Below are positions 27,642 through 36,489 of a stretch of 64,000 bases of DNA, piece after piece (position 1 is the stretch's first letter; every line of letters starts with the position of its first letter). This DNA comes from Flavimarina sp. Hel_I_48. Lineage in GTDB: Bacteria; Bacteroidota; Bacteroidia; Flavobacteriales; Flavobacteriaceae. The translations under genes were made by a program, and so were the position numbers. A model generated the notes under the pieces. That model was not told the origin of the DNA, did no database searches, and saw only the letters and a program-made list of their open reading frames with translations. The stretch lies in assembly GCF_000733945.1 (NCBI RefSeq), contig NZ_JPOL01000002.1, positions 3,101,001-3,165,000 of the forward strand, read 5' to 3'.

Positions 27642-28409
27642 TTATTTGAAACATATAGGCAAAATTTCGCCCTGTGCAAGCCGGAACCGATCTACTTCTT
27701 CTGGACTTAACGTGCTTGTATAATCTTCTTCATTTACTTTAAAACCCACTGCTCTTAATTTGTCAAAGTAATCTTTACCATAAACCCGTACATGATCGTA
27801 TTGCCCGAATATTTTTGCGCGTTCTGCTCTATCGGTTATGCTATCATCTTCAAATGTTTTTTCACGATTGAGATCATGCGGAATTTGCAAAACCGCCATT
27901 CCTCCCGGTTTTAGCACTCGATAAAGTTCCTGCATTGCTTTATGGTCATCTGGGATATGTTCCAGTACATGATTGCAAAAAATGATGTCGTACGAGTTGG
28001 AATCGAAGGGAAGATCGCAGATATCTGCTTTGATATCTGCCAGAGGGGAATTTAAATCCGTCGTGGTATAATCAAGGGTTTTCATAGCACGGAAGCGTTT
28101 GTAGAACGCTTGTTCTGGTGCAAAATGAAGCACCTTTGAAGATTTTGTAAAAAAATCGGTTTCCCTTTTTAAATAAAGCCACAACAAGCGGTGGCGTTCT
28201 AAAGATAGCGTAGAAGGTGATAATACATTATCCCGTTGCTGCTCATAGCCGTAAGGTAAAAATTTAGAAAACCATCTTCCATCAATGGGGTCCTGGTAGT
28301 TTTTACCTTTTAGGGCAAAGGAAAGAATGGGTCGTGCATAGTAACTCAACCGTATAAGCACAGGCCTTGGCACAACATTTAATATTCCTTTAAAAACCGT
28401 TTTTATCAT
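27642..28409 (-). CDS. SAM-dependent class I methyltransferase
   Basis: A 255-residue methyltransferase. The SAM-binding region is unusual at motif I (VLHFAPEQAFYKRF) but motifs II-III are clear: ADICDLPFDSNSYDIIFCNHVLEHIPDD and RVLKPGGMAVLQIP. The Methyltransf_11 type is typical of small-molecule or lipid methyltransferases, and a hydrophobic, basic N-terminus may associate with the membrane. The substrate is unknown. Its ATG overlaps the HNH gene's stop by 4 nt, so it is translated after that gene. Confidence 0.85.
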   Translation of the reverse strand: MIKTVFKGILNVVPRPVLIRLSYYARPILSFALKGKNYQDPIDGRWFSKFLPYGYEQQRDNVLSPSTLSLERHRLLWLYLKRETDFFTKSSKVLHFAPEQAFYKRFRAMKTLDYTTTDLNSPLADIKADICDLPFDSNSYDIIFCNHVLEHIPDDHKAMQELYRVLKPGGMAVLQIPHDLNREKTFEDDSITDRAERAKIFGQYDHVRVYGKDYFDKLRAVGFKVNEEDYTSTLSPEEVDRFRLAQGEILPICFK

Positions 28410-28945
28410 ACTTTGAGATCACCCCAATTTTCCCCGGTTTTAATACGATGAAGCTGCATTTCCGAAACGCCGAATTGCTTTGCAAGTACTTTTAACCGTG
28501 TTTTTCTGTTGGGATCAAGAAGTTTTTTCTTTAGAATGGTTGCTTCGGCATAAGTAAGTTTGGTATAGTGCCGTTCGCCAGAATTGCGTCTTTTTATATC
28601 CATAGGACTGGTTTTCTGATGTGCATAGCGCTGTTTATGCGTGGCCCATTTCAAATTAGTCAAACGATTGTCTGTTTTATCGTGATTGAGGTGCAGCACG
28701 GATTTTTGACTAATTGTAGCTTCCAGAAAAGCCTTTGCGAAAAGTTTATGGAGGTAAAAATTACGTCTTTTGCCACTTTTCATTTTGATGTTGACCGTGC
28801 AATATCCATTTATATTACCACCTTTTATCACAGTACCTTTAGGATCCTGTGCATAACTGCGAACCCGGCCATAATTGGAAAGACCTATAACAAGATTTTC
28901 TTCCCATTCATCTTCCCGGTAATCTACCCATGTTTCTAATTGCAT
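28406..28945 (-). CDS. NUMOD4/HNH endonuclease-like protein with C-terminal helix-turn-helix
   Basis: A 179-residue protein built like a free-standing homing or phage HNH nuclease. It has a NUMOD4 segment (residues about 4-45, NLVIGLSNYGRVRSY), an HNH core (LHLNHDKTDNRLTNLKWAT, about 84-102) with the metal-binding His and Asn residues intact, and a C-terminal helix-turn-helix-like part (LKVLAKQFGVSEMQLHRIKTG). No intron or intein is visible around it. It sits between map and a methyltransferase in one transcription unit, with 47 nt to map and a 4-nt overlap with the methyltransferase. Whether it still cuts DNA is unknown. Confidence 0.85.
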   Translation of the reverse strand: MQLETWVDYREDEWEENLVIGLSNYGRVRSYAQDPKGTVIKGGNINGYCTVNIKMKSGKRRNFYLHKLFAKAFLEATISQKSVLHLNHDKTDNRLTNLKWATHKQRYAHQKTSPMDIKRRNSGERHYTKLTYAEATILKKKLLDPNRKTRLKVLAKQFGVSEMQLHRIKTGENWGDLKV

Positions 28946-28947
28946 AA

Positions 28948-28979
28948 TTGGTTGTTTTGGTTGTTTTATGGTTGTTTTT
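28948..28979 (-). repeat. Three short tandem repeats in the map-HNH spacer
   Basis: On the minus strand the spacer reads AAAAACAACCAT, AAAACAACCA, AAACAACCAATT: three copies of a roughly 10-bp AAACAACCA unit just before the HNH gene's ATG. Related codons also end map (QTTN). Possibly replication slippage. Confidence 0.6.
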
Positions 28980-28992
28980 CATGCAAATAGGA

Positions 28993-29811
28993 TCAGTTGG
29001 TTGTCTGATGTGCCCTAAAAGCGTTTTCTTCAGTACTGGTAACTCCCAGCGCTTCATAAATATATTCAAAGGTTGAAAGTAGTTCTGGTTTACCATCCAC
29101 GATTGCAACATCATGTTCAAAATGTGCACTTGGTTTATTATCACGGGTTGTAATCGTCCAGCCATCACGATGCTGTTTGATACGGTGTGTACCTAAATTC
29201 ACCATGGGCTCAATGGCCACTACCATACCTTCTATGAATTTTTTTCCCCTTCCACGACGGCCGTAATTGGGCATTTCTGGATCTTCGTGCATTTTTTTGC
29301 CCAGACCGTGACCTACGAGTTCACGAACGATACCATAGCCATGGTCCTCGCAATATTTTTGTATCGCATATCCCACATCTCCTACGCGGTTACCAAATTT
29401 AAATTCGGCGATTCCTACGTATAGGGATTCTTTTGTTACATCAAGCAGTTTTTTGACCTCTGGATCGACTTCACCTATAGCAAAGGTGTAGGCATGGTCC
29501 CCGTAAAAGCCATTTTTTATTGCGCCGCAGTCTATTGAAATTATATCGCCTTCTTTGAGGGGAGTGGTGTTGGGAATGCCATGAACCACCTGTTCATTAG
29601 GACTCATGCAAAGGGTATTGGGGAAGTCGTAAAGGCCTAAGAAACCAGGTACCGCCCCATGGTCGCGTATGCAGGTTTCGGCAATTTTATCAAGTTCCAG
29701 GGTGGTTACTCCTGGTCTGATTTCAGAAGCGAGTGCTCCTAATGTTTTTGAGACAATAAGGGCGCTTTCGCGCATTAATTCAATTTCTTCTCGGGTTTTT
29801 GCTATAATCAT
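28993..29811 (-). CDS. map: Methionine aminopeptidase, type I
   Basis: A cytoplasmic metalloenzyme of 272 residues removing the initiator methionine. The five metal ligands are visible in IISIDCGAIKNGFYGDHAYTF (two Asp), ELVGHGLG (His), VVAIEPMV (Glu) and the C-terminal FEHDVAI (Glu), with the catalytic His in PGFLGLYDFP-VHGIPN. The frame opens at a TTG at 29832, but that codon lies in the -7 box, so the ATG at 29811 (MIIAKTREEIELM) is the start. Head of a map-HNH-methyltransferase group. Confidence 0.96.
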   Translation of the reverse strand: MIIAKTREEIELMRESALIVSKTLGALASEIRPGVTTLELDKIAETCIRDHGAVPGFLGLYDFPNTLCMSPNEQVVHGIPNTTPLKEGDIISIDCGAIKNGFYGDHAYTFAIGEVDPEVKKLLDVTKESLYVGIAEFKFGNRVGDVGYAIQKYCEDHGYGIVRELVGHGLGKKMHEDPEMPNYGRRGRGKKFIEGMVVAIEPMVNLGTHRIKQHRDGWTITTRDNKPSAHFEHDVAIVDGKPELLSTFEYIYEALGVTSTEENAFRAHQTTN

Positions 29812-29829
29812 TCTATTGGATTGTAGGAT

Positions 29830-29837
29830 CAAAGGTA
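29830..29837 (-). promoter_or_regulatory. -7 promoter element for map
   Basis: CAAAGGTA on the plus strand reads TACCTTTG on the minus strand, an exact TAnnTTTG match, 18 nt before the chosen map ATG. Confidence 0.6.
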
Positions 29838-30054
29838 CGAAGAATACCTAATTTGAAGAGAACAAACCGACTTCTATAATGAAGAAATGTAACATTACCT
29901 AAACTTTTGATCGTTTTTGATTAAAATGTTCAATTAGGTAAGCAAAAGGGAGTTTAACAAACAATTTAATTGAATGATAGCAAGATTATTATTTCTTTAT
30001 CCAATCAGCACTCAAATAGAATGTCAGGTTTTTTGAATTATGTAAATCCAGGTT

Positions 30055-31470
30055 TTATAGATCGGTGGGATCTATTGCTAAAGTGTTGAATAATTTTGCT
30101 TTTGCGGTGTAAAGCTTATTTGTAATTTCAATTGCCTTGAGCCTTGCTTCTATAAGATTGGTTTCCCTGGTATTTATAAGAAATATGGAACTCTCGCCTA
30201 CCTGGTATTTTCGTTCTTCCGCTTTGAGCATGGTTTCATAATTGATAACTACCTCTTCAACCAAATTATTTTGCTGAATTAAAGTACTCAGTTCAACATA
30301 TACTGCCGTTATTTTATTCTGAAGTTGAATTTTGGCATTGTCCAGTTCAAAGTTGGCATCTTGAACCTTTAATTGAGACAATGCCAAATCACCGCGCTCC
30401 TTTCTCAGGAAAAGGGGCATTTTAAACGTAAGACCAGCTTTATAATTCGGTACTTGAAATGAGTTTGCCAGCTCTGGGGTTGAAGTAATAAAATTGTAAT
30501 CTACATCAAGCGTAGGCAATAGTTTATTACTTTTAAGGCGTCTTTCAATGTCCAGACCTTGTATTTTGAAATCGAGCGATTTGATTTTAGGATGTTCACT
30601 GGTCTCAAACCCTTCCGCCAGGATACTTTCGATCTTTAGTGCTTGTTCCACTACATTTCTAAGATTTTCTTCTGGTTTGATATCCTGTTGAAGTTCTACA
30701 GGGATATTGTCATTGAGCCATAGGTAATTTGCAAGTTCCAACCGTGATTTTTGATAATCGAGCTGAACCCCCTGCAGGCTGAGCTGGCGGTTTTGAACGC
30801 TTATTTTTGCTTCCGTAGTGTCAATTAAAGGTATGGCGCCGGCCAGTGCACTGCTTTTTATACCACTAAAACGTATTTCGGCATTTTCGAGAAAATTTTC
30901 GTACAGATTTACCTGATTGTATGCCTTTATCCAGTCAAAATAGGCGGTTGCAGCTTCAAAAATAATCTGGTTAATGGCCAGATCCTGGTCTGCTTCAAGC
31001 TGTTGTTGATAGACCCTCGCCTGTTTTAAAGTCGCCATTCGTTCATTGATCCATAAACCCTGGGCGAGGGAAACAGAAATACCTGCAGCATACAATCCGT
31101 TCTCTGGTACGTTGTTCTGCGGATTTAGATAATAGCCCGCATTTTCCTCAAATTGTGCTTTAAGTTCTACGCCATACCAGGTAGGAACTTTGAAGGTGGC
31201 GTTCAAAAGGTTGTAATACTCTGTATCTTTAAAAACCTTTTGATTAAAATCAACTTCCACTTTAGGATCAAAACCTCCCCGAGATTTTAAAAGATTTGCG
31301 TCTCCCTTTTTCTCAATTAAATAGGCTTGTTTTGCCACGGGGTGAAACTTCTTGACGAGTTCCAGATAATCTTCAAAAAGGAGCACGTTGTTTTTCAACT
31401 CCATATCCTGACCACAAAGTATGGAAGTAAAAAACAAGCCGAACAGTATAAAAATTAATCCCTTTCTCAT
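30055..31470 (-). CDS. TolC-family outer membrane efflux protein
   Basis: An outer membrane channel subunit of 471 residues with a signal peptide (LIFILFGLFFTSILCGQ) and two long alpha-helical OEP repeats rich in Leu, Ala, Gln and Glu. The helical pairs are seen around EAATAYFDWIKAYNQVNLYENFLENAEI and in the second half around QNKITAVYVELSTLIQQNNLVEE. Last gene of the exporter operon; its start overlaps the HlyD-family gene by 4 nt. Expected to be the exit duct for whatever the ABC and HlyD pair handles. Confidence 0.88.
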   Translation of the reverse strand: MRKGLIFILFGLFFTSILCGQDMELKNNVLLFEDYLELVKKFHPVAKQAYLIEKKGDANLLKSRGGFDPKVEVDFNQKVFKDTEYYNLLNATFKVPTWYGVELKAQFEENAGYYLNPQNNVPENGLYAAGISVSLAQGLWINERMATLKQARVYQQQLEADQDLAINQIIFEAATAYFDWIKAYNQVNLYENFLENAEIRFSGIKSSALAGAIPLIDTTEAKISVQNRQLSLQGVQLDYQKSRLELANYLWLNDNIPVELQQDIKPEENLRNVVEQALKIESILAEGFETSEHPKIKSLDFKIQGLDIERRLKSNKLLPTLDVDYNFITSTPELANSFQVPNYKAGLTFKMPLFLRKERGDLALSQLKVQDANFELDNAKIQLQNKITAVYVELSTLIQQNNLVEEVVINYETMLKAEERKYQVGESSIFLINTRETNLIEARLKAIEITNKLYTAKAKLFNTLAIDPTDL

Positions 31471-32825
31471 TTTTCTACTTTATACGCTTCGTTTGAAGAA
31501 GTTTCTGGCGTGTAATAATTAGGAGGAAACCCATTGAGCTGACGCCACACTTCATACCAAATAGGCACATCTTCCAGAAGTGCCAGGGTAGAGGCGCCAG
31601 AGCCAATACTAATAAGTTCTGGCCATTCTTTTTCATCTGTATCAGGTGCAAGTAGGATACGGTATTTTCCGTTAGCACTTATAAAACGTTCTATGGCCAC
31701 CACTTTTGCACCATAAGTCCCGAAGGAATTATAAGGCCAACCGCTAAAAACAATTGCCGGCCAGCCGTCAAATTGTACGCGCACTTTCTCACCTATGTGT
31801 ACTAATGGTAAATCAATGGGCCGTACGTAGGTTTCTACGGCGAGATCATATTTAGTAGGCATAATACTTACCAATTGCTGGCCCTCTTTGAACGTTTCTC
31901 CCAGACCTCCTATTATAGCCCTGTTTATATATCCCGCTTGCGGTGCCTTGATATAATACAGGGAGTTTCTTATGGAATAATTGCTAAAATCGTTTTGAAG
32001 TTTGCTTACCGCCGCCTCAGAATCGTATTGATTTGATTCTGCGGTAGATTGATCGCTCTGTGCCTTTGAGATTTTATCGGCATATTCCGCAGAGAGTCGG
32101 TTAAGTTCAATTTTTGCATTGATAAGTTCATTTTTACTTGCCAGTAATTTATTCTCCTGAGACACGATTTTTGCCTGGGCTTCCTGAAGTTTCAGTCTTT
32201 TTTCTTCAGTATCCGTGACTGCTTTGAGACCTTCAACCTGAAGTTGTAGCGTACGTTCATACTGGCGTTCGGCAATACTTAAATTGGTCTTGGTAGCTTC
32301 AAAATCTATGCTGTCGCTCTTAATTTTGAGTTTGGCCTGTATGCGTTTGTTTTCAGCTTGATCGAGTTTGAGACCCCGTTCCCTGTAAAGTGCGTTGATC
32401 TGATTGCCCAGTGCAGATACCTTGTTTGTATACGAAGTGACAGAGCGCTCCTTAGCCTGTACCTGTTCCCCGGTACGTTCTACAAGATCTGGATCAAAGT
32501 ATTCATTTTTAACTTCGGAAATAAATAAAATGGTATCCCCTTTTTCCACTAAATCCCCTTCCCGCACGTACCATTTTTCAACTCTTCCCGGTATGGGCGA
32601 TTGAATGGTTTGCGGTCGCTGGTCTGGTGTAAGGGTGGTCACATAGCCAGTCCCTGATATGGTTTGCGTCCACGGTAAAAAGAGAATAACAAAAAGAATG
32701 ATCGCAAAGGCAAGTAAAAAGCGGTTTAGGTATTTATAGTGTTCCCTGCCAAAAACTTTCTGGGAACGTGTACCTTGATAAACATCAATCTTCTCGCTGA
32801 GATTCTTATGGGATATATTAAGCAT
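31467..32825 (-). CDS. HlyD-family membrane fusion (periplasmic adaptor) protein
   Basis: A 452-residue adaptor with a single N-terminal membrane helix (about 34-52, FLLAFAIILFVILFLPW), a first half-lipoyl motif (PIPGRVEKWYVREGDLVEKGDTIL), a long coiled coil rich in Gln, Lys and Glu (about 115-280), a second half-lipoyl motif (IKAPQAGYINRAIIGGLGETFKEGQQL) and a beta-barrel domain. It links the inner membrane ABC protein encoded just upstream (adjacent, no gap) to the TolC-like duct. The architecture fits type I secretion or ABC efflux. Confidence 0.88.
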   Translation of the reverse strand: MLNISHKNLSEKIDVYQGTRSQKVFGREHYKYLNRFLLAFAIILFVILFLPWTQTISGTGYVTTLTPDQRPQTIQSPIPGRVEKWYVREGDLVEKGDTILFISEVKNEYFDPDLVERTGEQVQAKERSVTSYTNKVSALGNQINALYRERGLKLDQAENKRIQAKLKIKSDSIDFEATKTNLSIAERQYERTLQLQVEGLKAVTDTEEKRLKLQEAQAKIVSQENKLLASKNELINAKIELNRLSAEYADKISKAQSDQSTAESNQYDSEAAVSKLQNDFSNYSIRNSLYYIKAPQAGYINRAIIGGLGETFKEGQQLVSIMPTKYDLAVETYVRPIDLPLVHIGEKVRVQFDGWPAIVFSGWPYNSFGTYGAKVVAIERFISANGKYRILLAPDTDEKEWPELISIGSGASTLALLEDVPIWYEVWRQLNGFPPNYYTPETSSNEAYKVEK

Positions 32826-34499
32826 TTAAGATTGATTTAGAATGGTGATACTGCCTTCTTTTAAATGGATGCGATCTTGACAGTATTGTTGCCAGATTTC
32901 ATCCTGACTGGCAACAATAAGGGTCCATGGGTTTTCTTTATCAAAAAGAAAATCAAGGATTTTGCGTTCTTCCTCCTGAGCAAATTGATTGAGGGGGTCT
33001 TTCAATACAAGCAGATGCGGTCTGCGCACAATACTTCTGGCAAGTACTATTTTCTTTGATACCGTGCTTGAAAACTGTCTGCCCTCAGGATAAACCATTG
33101 CCTGGAGACCCAGGGATTGTTGTTTTACAAAATCACGTAGCAGCGTTTTTTCTATGGCCCAGTCAATATCCTTCTGAGGGATGGTTGCATCGCCAAAAGT
33201 AATATTGTCCAGGATGGTACCTTCAAACGGCGATTCATCCGGTAAGGATTGTCCTATCAAAGAACGGTAGTGATTCAGGTTGATACCTTTTAAAGAACGG
33301 TTGTTTATGAAGATATCACCAGAAGTGGGCTCTAAGATCCCTGTGATGAGTTTCAATAAAGTTGTTTTGCCAGAGCCATTAGGTCCCAGCAGCAGTAGGG
33401 ATCTTGAAGGAGGAATGGTCAGGGAAATATTCTTTAAAATTTCTTTACCGTCCAGTGCCGACTTAAAGCCTGCCTGATCCAGCTCAATGGTGAAAGATTC
33501 ATTGTGTTCAAATGGTTTTTCGCCGGTCTGGGGCTCCAGTTTTTTATCTACGACCTGACCTATCTTTTCAAGGGCCGTAAGTACATCATAGAAGGTTTCC
33601 AGACCTAAAATCAGTTTCTCCACGGAATTGATAATAGTTAGGATAATAATTTCCGAAGCGACAAACTGGCCTATGTTCATTTGCTGGTTTAGAACCAGAA
33701 TACCGCCTATAACGAGCAAACCACCAGTAATAAGAACTTTAAAACCTATTAGCTGTATAAACTGAATGCGTAGTATCCTAAAATGATTTTCACGGGAATC
33801 CAGATAATCGCTCACCAACGCATCGTTTTTACGGAGACCCAAACTGGTTTTTCCAGACAATTTAAAGCTGACCAGTGTGCGTGCAATCTCCTGAATCCAG
33901 TGTGCAATCTTATACTTGTACTTGGACTCGTTCAAACTGGTCTGCAAACCGGAATTTCCCGTAAACCGAAAGACTATATAGACTAAAATTACGAGTAGAA
34001 AACTGTAAATAATAAAAAAGGGATGGTAAAGTGATAACAGAAGTAGACCAAAAATGATCTGCACAAGTGCAGTGGGAAAGTCCAGTACTAACTTGAACAA
34101 ACCTTTTTGAATGGTCAACACATCAAAAAAACGGTTGGCCAGTTCTGGTGGATAATAATTTTCCAGTTCGCTCATTTTGATTTTCGGAAAACGGTAGGTA
34201 AATTCAAAAGAGGCACGGGTAAATATCTTTTGCTGTATATTTTCAAGAATTCGTATCTGCATGAGCTGTAATATACCCACAAAACCTACCCCTAAGGTAA
34301 CGAGCGTTACCAGGATGATCCAGGAAGTACTTACCTGTGCGCCCTGTATCAAGTTTACAATAACCTGTATGCCCAGCGGTAGTGAAAGACTTACAAGACC
34401 TGCAAAAAAAGAATAATAAAGAATCTGTAAAAAATCTTTTTGTTCAAGCTTTAATAGGTTGACAAAGCGTTGCCATGCCGTTAACTGTTTTTCAGGCAT
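32826..34499 (-). CDS. ABC exporter-like protein with degenerate ATPase domain
   Basis: A 557-residue fused ABC protein without an N-terminal peptidase domain. Residues about 18-310 form the six-helix membrane domain, and 340-557 the nucleotide-binding domain. Walker A is intact (GPNGSGKTT, Lys378). The signature motif reads FSSTV (476-480) instead of LSGGQ, Walker B reads LVLKDP with no catalytic glutamate after Asp501 (Pro502), and the switch histidine is Gln532 (VASQDE). It may bind ATP yet hydrolyse poorly, or pair with another ATPase. It lies in a tight operon: the TetR gene overlaps its start by 8 nt and the HlyD gene follows without a gap. Confidence 0.85.
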   Translation of the reverse strand: MPEKQLTAWQRFVNLLKLEQKDFLQILYYSFFAGLVSLSLPLGIQVIVNLIQGAQVSTSWIILVTLVTLGVGFVGILQLMQIRILENIQQKIFTRASFEFTYRFPKIKMSELENYYPPELANRFFDVLTIQKGLFKLVLDFPTALVQIIFGLLLLSLYHPFFIIYSFLLVILVYIVFRFTGNSGLQTSLNESKYKYKIAHWIQEIARTLVSFKLSGKTSLGLRKNDALVSDYLDSRENHFRILRIQFIQLIGFKVLITGGLLVIGGILVLNQQMNIGQFVASEIIILTIINSVEKLILGLETFYDVLTALEKIGQVVDKKLEPQTGEKPFEHNESFTIELDQAGFKSALDGKEILKNISLTIPPSRSLLLLGPNGSGKTTLLKLITGILEPTSGDIFINNRSLKGINLNHYRSLIGQSLPDESPFEGTILDNITFGDATIPQKDIDWAIEKTLLRDFVKQQSLGLQAMVYPEGRQFSSTVSKKIVLARSIVRRPHLLVLKDPLNQFAQEEERKILDFLFDKENPWTLIVASQDEIWQQYCQDRIHLKEGSITILNQS

Positions 34500-35178
34500 G
34501 GCTATTTGTATTTAGAAGTTGCTGTACAAGATGCTTGAAATAATTGGCCGGCGAGTTGTCTGCCCTGCAATCTGTAATGGAAGCAAAATGTTCTTTTAGA
34601 AAATGCTGGTGAAGGGAACCTTCCAGTATGGTGCTTGCAAGCGAAGCAGGATACGGGTAGTCGTTATCCACTTCGATAATCAGGTCTTTCAATCTATTGG
34701 CAAGCCGTTTGTAAACCATAAAACAACCATCTTTATTTTCCTGATCCACGTTCTTGGTAAGATAGGATTTAGAATACTCGTTAATGATAATCTTGTTCAG
34801 TTTTATCTCGTTAATATGGCTAAATGAGGAATCCTCTTCTACCTCCCTCGCAATGGTTTCAATGGCGCGATCCAGTTTCTGGCCTGAGTCTACGACATTA
34901 GTTATTGCAAAAACAAGTTGGTACTCCTTCCATCCCCAGTACCAGGAGGTGAGATAGAGCAAAAACCGGTGTTTGTTTTCAAAATACCTATAAATAGAAC
35001 TCTCATTTGACCCAAGACAATCCCCCAATTTCTTAAAATTGAAATTCTCAAATCCCAGTTCATTAATAAGAAGTATACCGTGTTTTACGATACGCTGTCC
35101 CAGTTTAGAAGATTCTGGGTCCTTGAGGTACAGACTTTCGTTAATCGCAATTTTTACATTGCTGAGTACGTGGTTCAT
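34492..35178 (-). CDS. TetR-like transcriptional regulator of the exporter operon
   Basis: A 228-residue regulator. The N-terminal helix-turn-helix is recognisable as FNFKKLGDCLGSNESSIYRYFENKHRFLLYL (about residues 45-75), with the typical YRYF recognition helix. The C-terminal helical domain would bind a ligand and shows no family I can name. It is first in the operon and overlaps the ABC gene by 8 nt. A 17-bp palindrome sits 23 nt upstream of its ATG on the promoter, which suggests autoregulation of the whole unit. Confidence 0.82.
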   Translation of the reverse strand: MNHVLSNVKIAINESLYLKDPESSKLGQRIVKHGILLINELGFENFNFKKLGDCLGSNESSIYRYFENKHRFLLYLTSWYWGWKEYQLVFAITNVVDSGQKLDRAIETIAREVEEDSSFSHINEIKLNKIIINEYSKSYLTKNVDQENKDGCFMVYKRLANRLKDLIIEVDNDYPYPASLASTILEGSLHQHFLKEHFASITDCRADNSPANYFKHLVQQLLNTNSHA

Positions 35179-35194
35179 TCAATACATTTAAGCG

Positions 35195-35217
35195 CTAAAG
35201 TAATAGTAATACTATTA
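35195..35217 (-). promoter_or_regulatory. Palindromic operator overlapping the promoter of the TetR-ABC-HlyD-TolC operon
   Basis: TAATAGTA (35201-35208) and TACTATTA (35210-35217) are exact inverse complements around one central base, a typical TetR-type operator. The minus-strand -7-like box TACTTTAG (35195-35202, one mismatch to TAnnTTTG) overlaps its edge, so a bound repressor would block initiation. Confidence 0.6.
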
Positions 35218-35370
35218 GGGTTGAACACAACTCTATTAATTTAACATTACTTTAATAACCTAATACGTTTGTAGTGGCTCTTTTGAAGGTGAACGCTTTG
35301 TAGGCTTAGCCAAATTTCAACGGGTTTACCAAAACAAGCCCTATATTTACCCAAAATCAAAGAACATATT

Positions 35371-36489
35371 TTGGAAAATTTTGCAGCGCTGGGGATCAAC
35401 AAGGATATCATTAAAGGACTTAATGAAATGGGGATCGTGAAACCCACAGGTATACAACGTGAGGCCATACCCATTCTTATGCAGGGTGAAACAGATCTTG
35501 TAGGTCAGGCTCAAACGGGTACGGGAAAAACGGCCGCCTATGGGCTCCCAGTGCTGGAGCGTATTGATCCTACTTTTGATAAGCCACAGGCCCTTATTCT
35601 CAGTCCTACACGCGAACTTGCGCAACAAGTAGCAAAACAGCTTTTTAAGTTTACCAAATACACCGAAAAGATTTTTTGCGAAGCGGTTTATGGCGGGGAG
35701 AAAATTGATATTCAAATCAAGAACCTGCAACGGCCCACACAGGTTATTGTTGCTACCCCCGGCCGACTCATAGATCTTATTAAGCGTAAGGCAGTAGATC
35801 TGCGCTATGTGAAAATAGTGGTCCTTGATGAAGCAGATGAAATGCTGAGCCTGGGTTTTAAAAAAGAACTTGACGAGATTCTGGATACTTTAAAGCAAGT
35901 TCAGAACAAGTGGTTATTTTCGGCAACAATGCCACACGGTATTGCGGCGATTGTTAATAAACACATGAGCCCAGAGGCGCATCGCATTATGGTGGGTAAG
36001 GACAGTGTGGTCAATAAAAATATAGAACATAAATTTCTAATTTGTGACGATGTCAACAAACTGGAAATCCTGGTTGACTTTCTGAAAAGTAGGGAAGAGG
36101 AGCGCGGCGTTATTTTTTGCAAGACCAAAGCGGCTACTGCCAAGCTTGCCAAACAACTTATAGCGCGTAACATTTCTGGCGAAGCCATTCATGGTGATAT
36201 GTTGCAGAAAGACAGGGATAAGGTAATGCGCGCCTTTAAAAATGAAAGTTTGCGCTTACTTATTGCCACAGATCTTGCCGCACGTGGTATTGATGTGGAA
36301 GATTTAGGATTTGTTGTACATTATCAATTTCCAGATCAGCAGGAATATTACACACATCGTAGTGGTAGGACTGCCCGTGCCGGTAAAAATGGTCTATCAC
36401 TGGCGCTCGTGAATTCATTTGAGCTAAAGACACTTCGAAGCTATGAGAAGGCACTCGGTATAAGTTTTAGCCAGATACGACAAGTGTAA
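35371..36489 (+). CDS. DEAD-box RNA helicase
   Basis: A two-domain RNA helicase core of 372 residues with little C-terminal extension. Motifs in order: Q motif (GIVKPTGIQREAIP), I (AQTGTGKT), Ia (PTRELAQQ), Ib (TPGRLID), II (VLDEADE), III (SATMP), IV (VIFCKTKA), V (ATDLAARGID) and VI (HRSGRTARAG). It probably acts in ribosome assembly or mRNA turnover; the exact type (RhlE, DbpA, CsdA) cannot be told. The start is a TTG at 35371, 22 nt after a near-consensus TATATTTA box; no in-frame ATG lies nearby. Its 3' end overlaps the convergent gene by 23 bp. Confidence 0.93.
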   Translation: MENFAALGINKDIIKGLNEMGIVKPTGIQREAIPILMQGETDLVGQAQTGTGKTAAYGLPVLERIDPTFDKPQALILSPTRELAQQVAKQLFKFTKYTEKIFCEAVYGGEKIDIQIKNLQRPTQVIVATPGRLIDLIKRKAVDLRYVKIVVLDEADEMLSLGFKKELDEILDTLKQVQNKWLFSATMPHGIAAIVNKHMSPEAHRIMVGKDSVVNKNIEHKFLICDDVNKLEILVDFLKSREEERGVIFCKTKAATAKLAKQLIARNISGEAIHGDMLQKDRDKVMRAFKNESLRLLIATDLAARGIDVEDLGFVVHYQFPDQQEYYTHRSGRTARAGKNGLSLALVNSFELKTLRSYEKALGISFSQIRQV

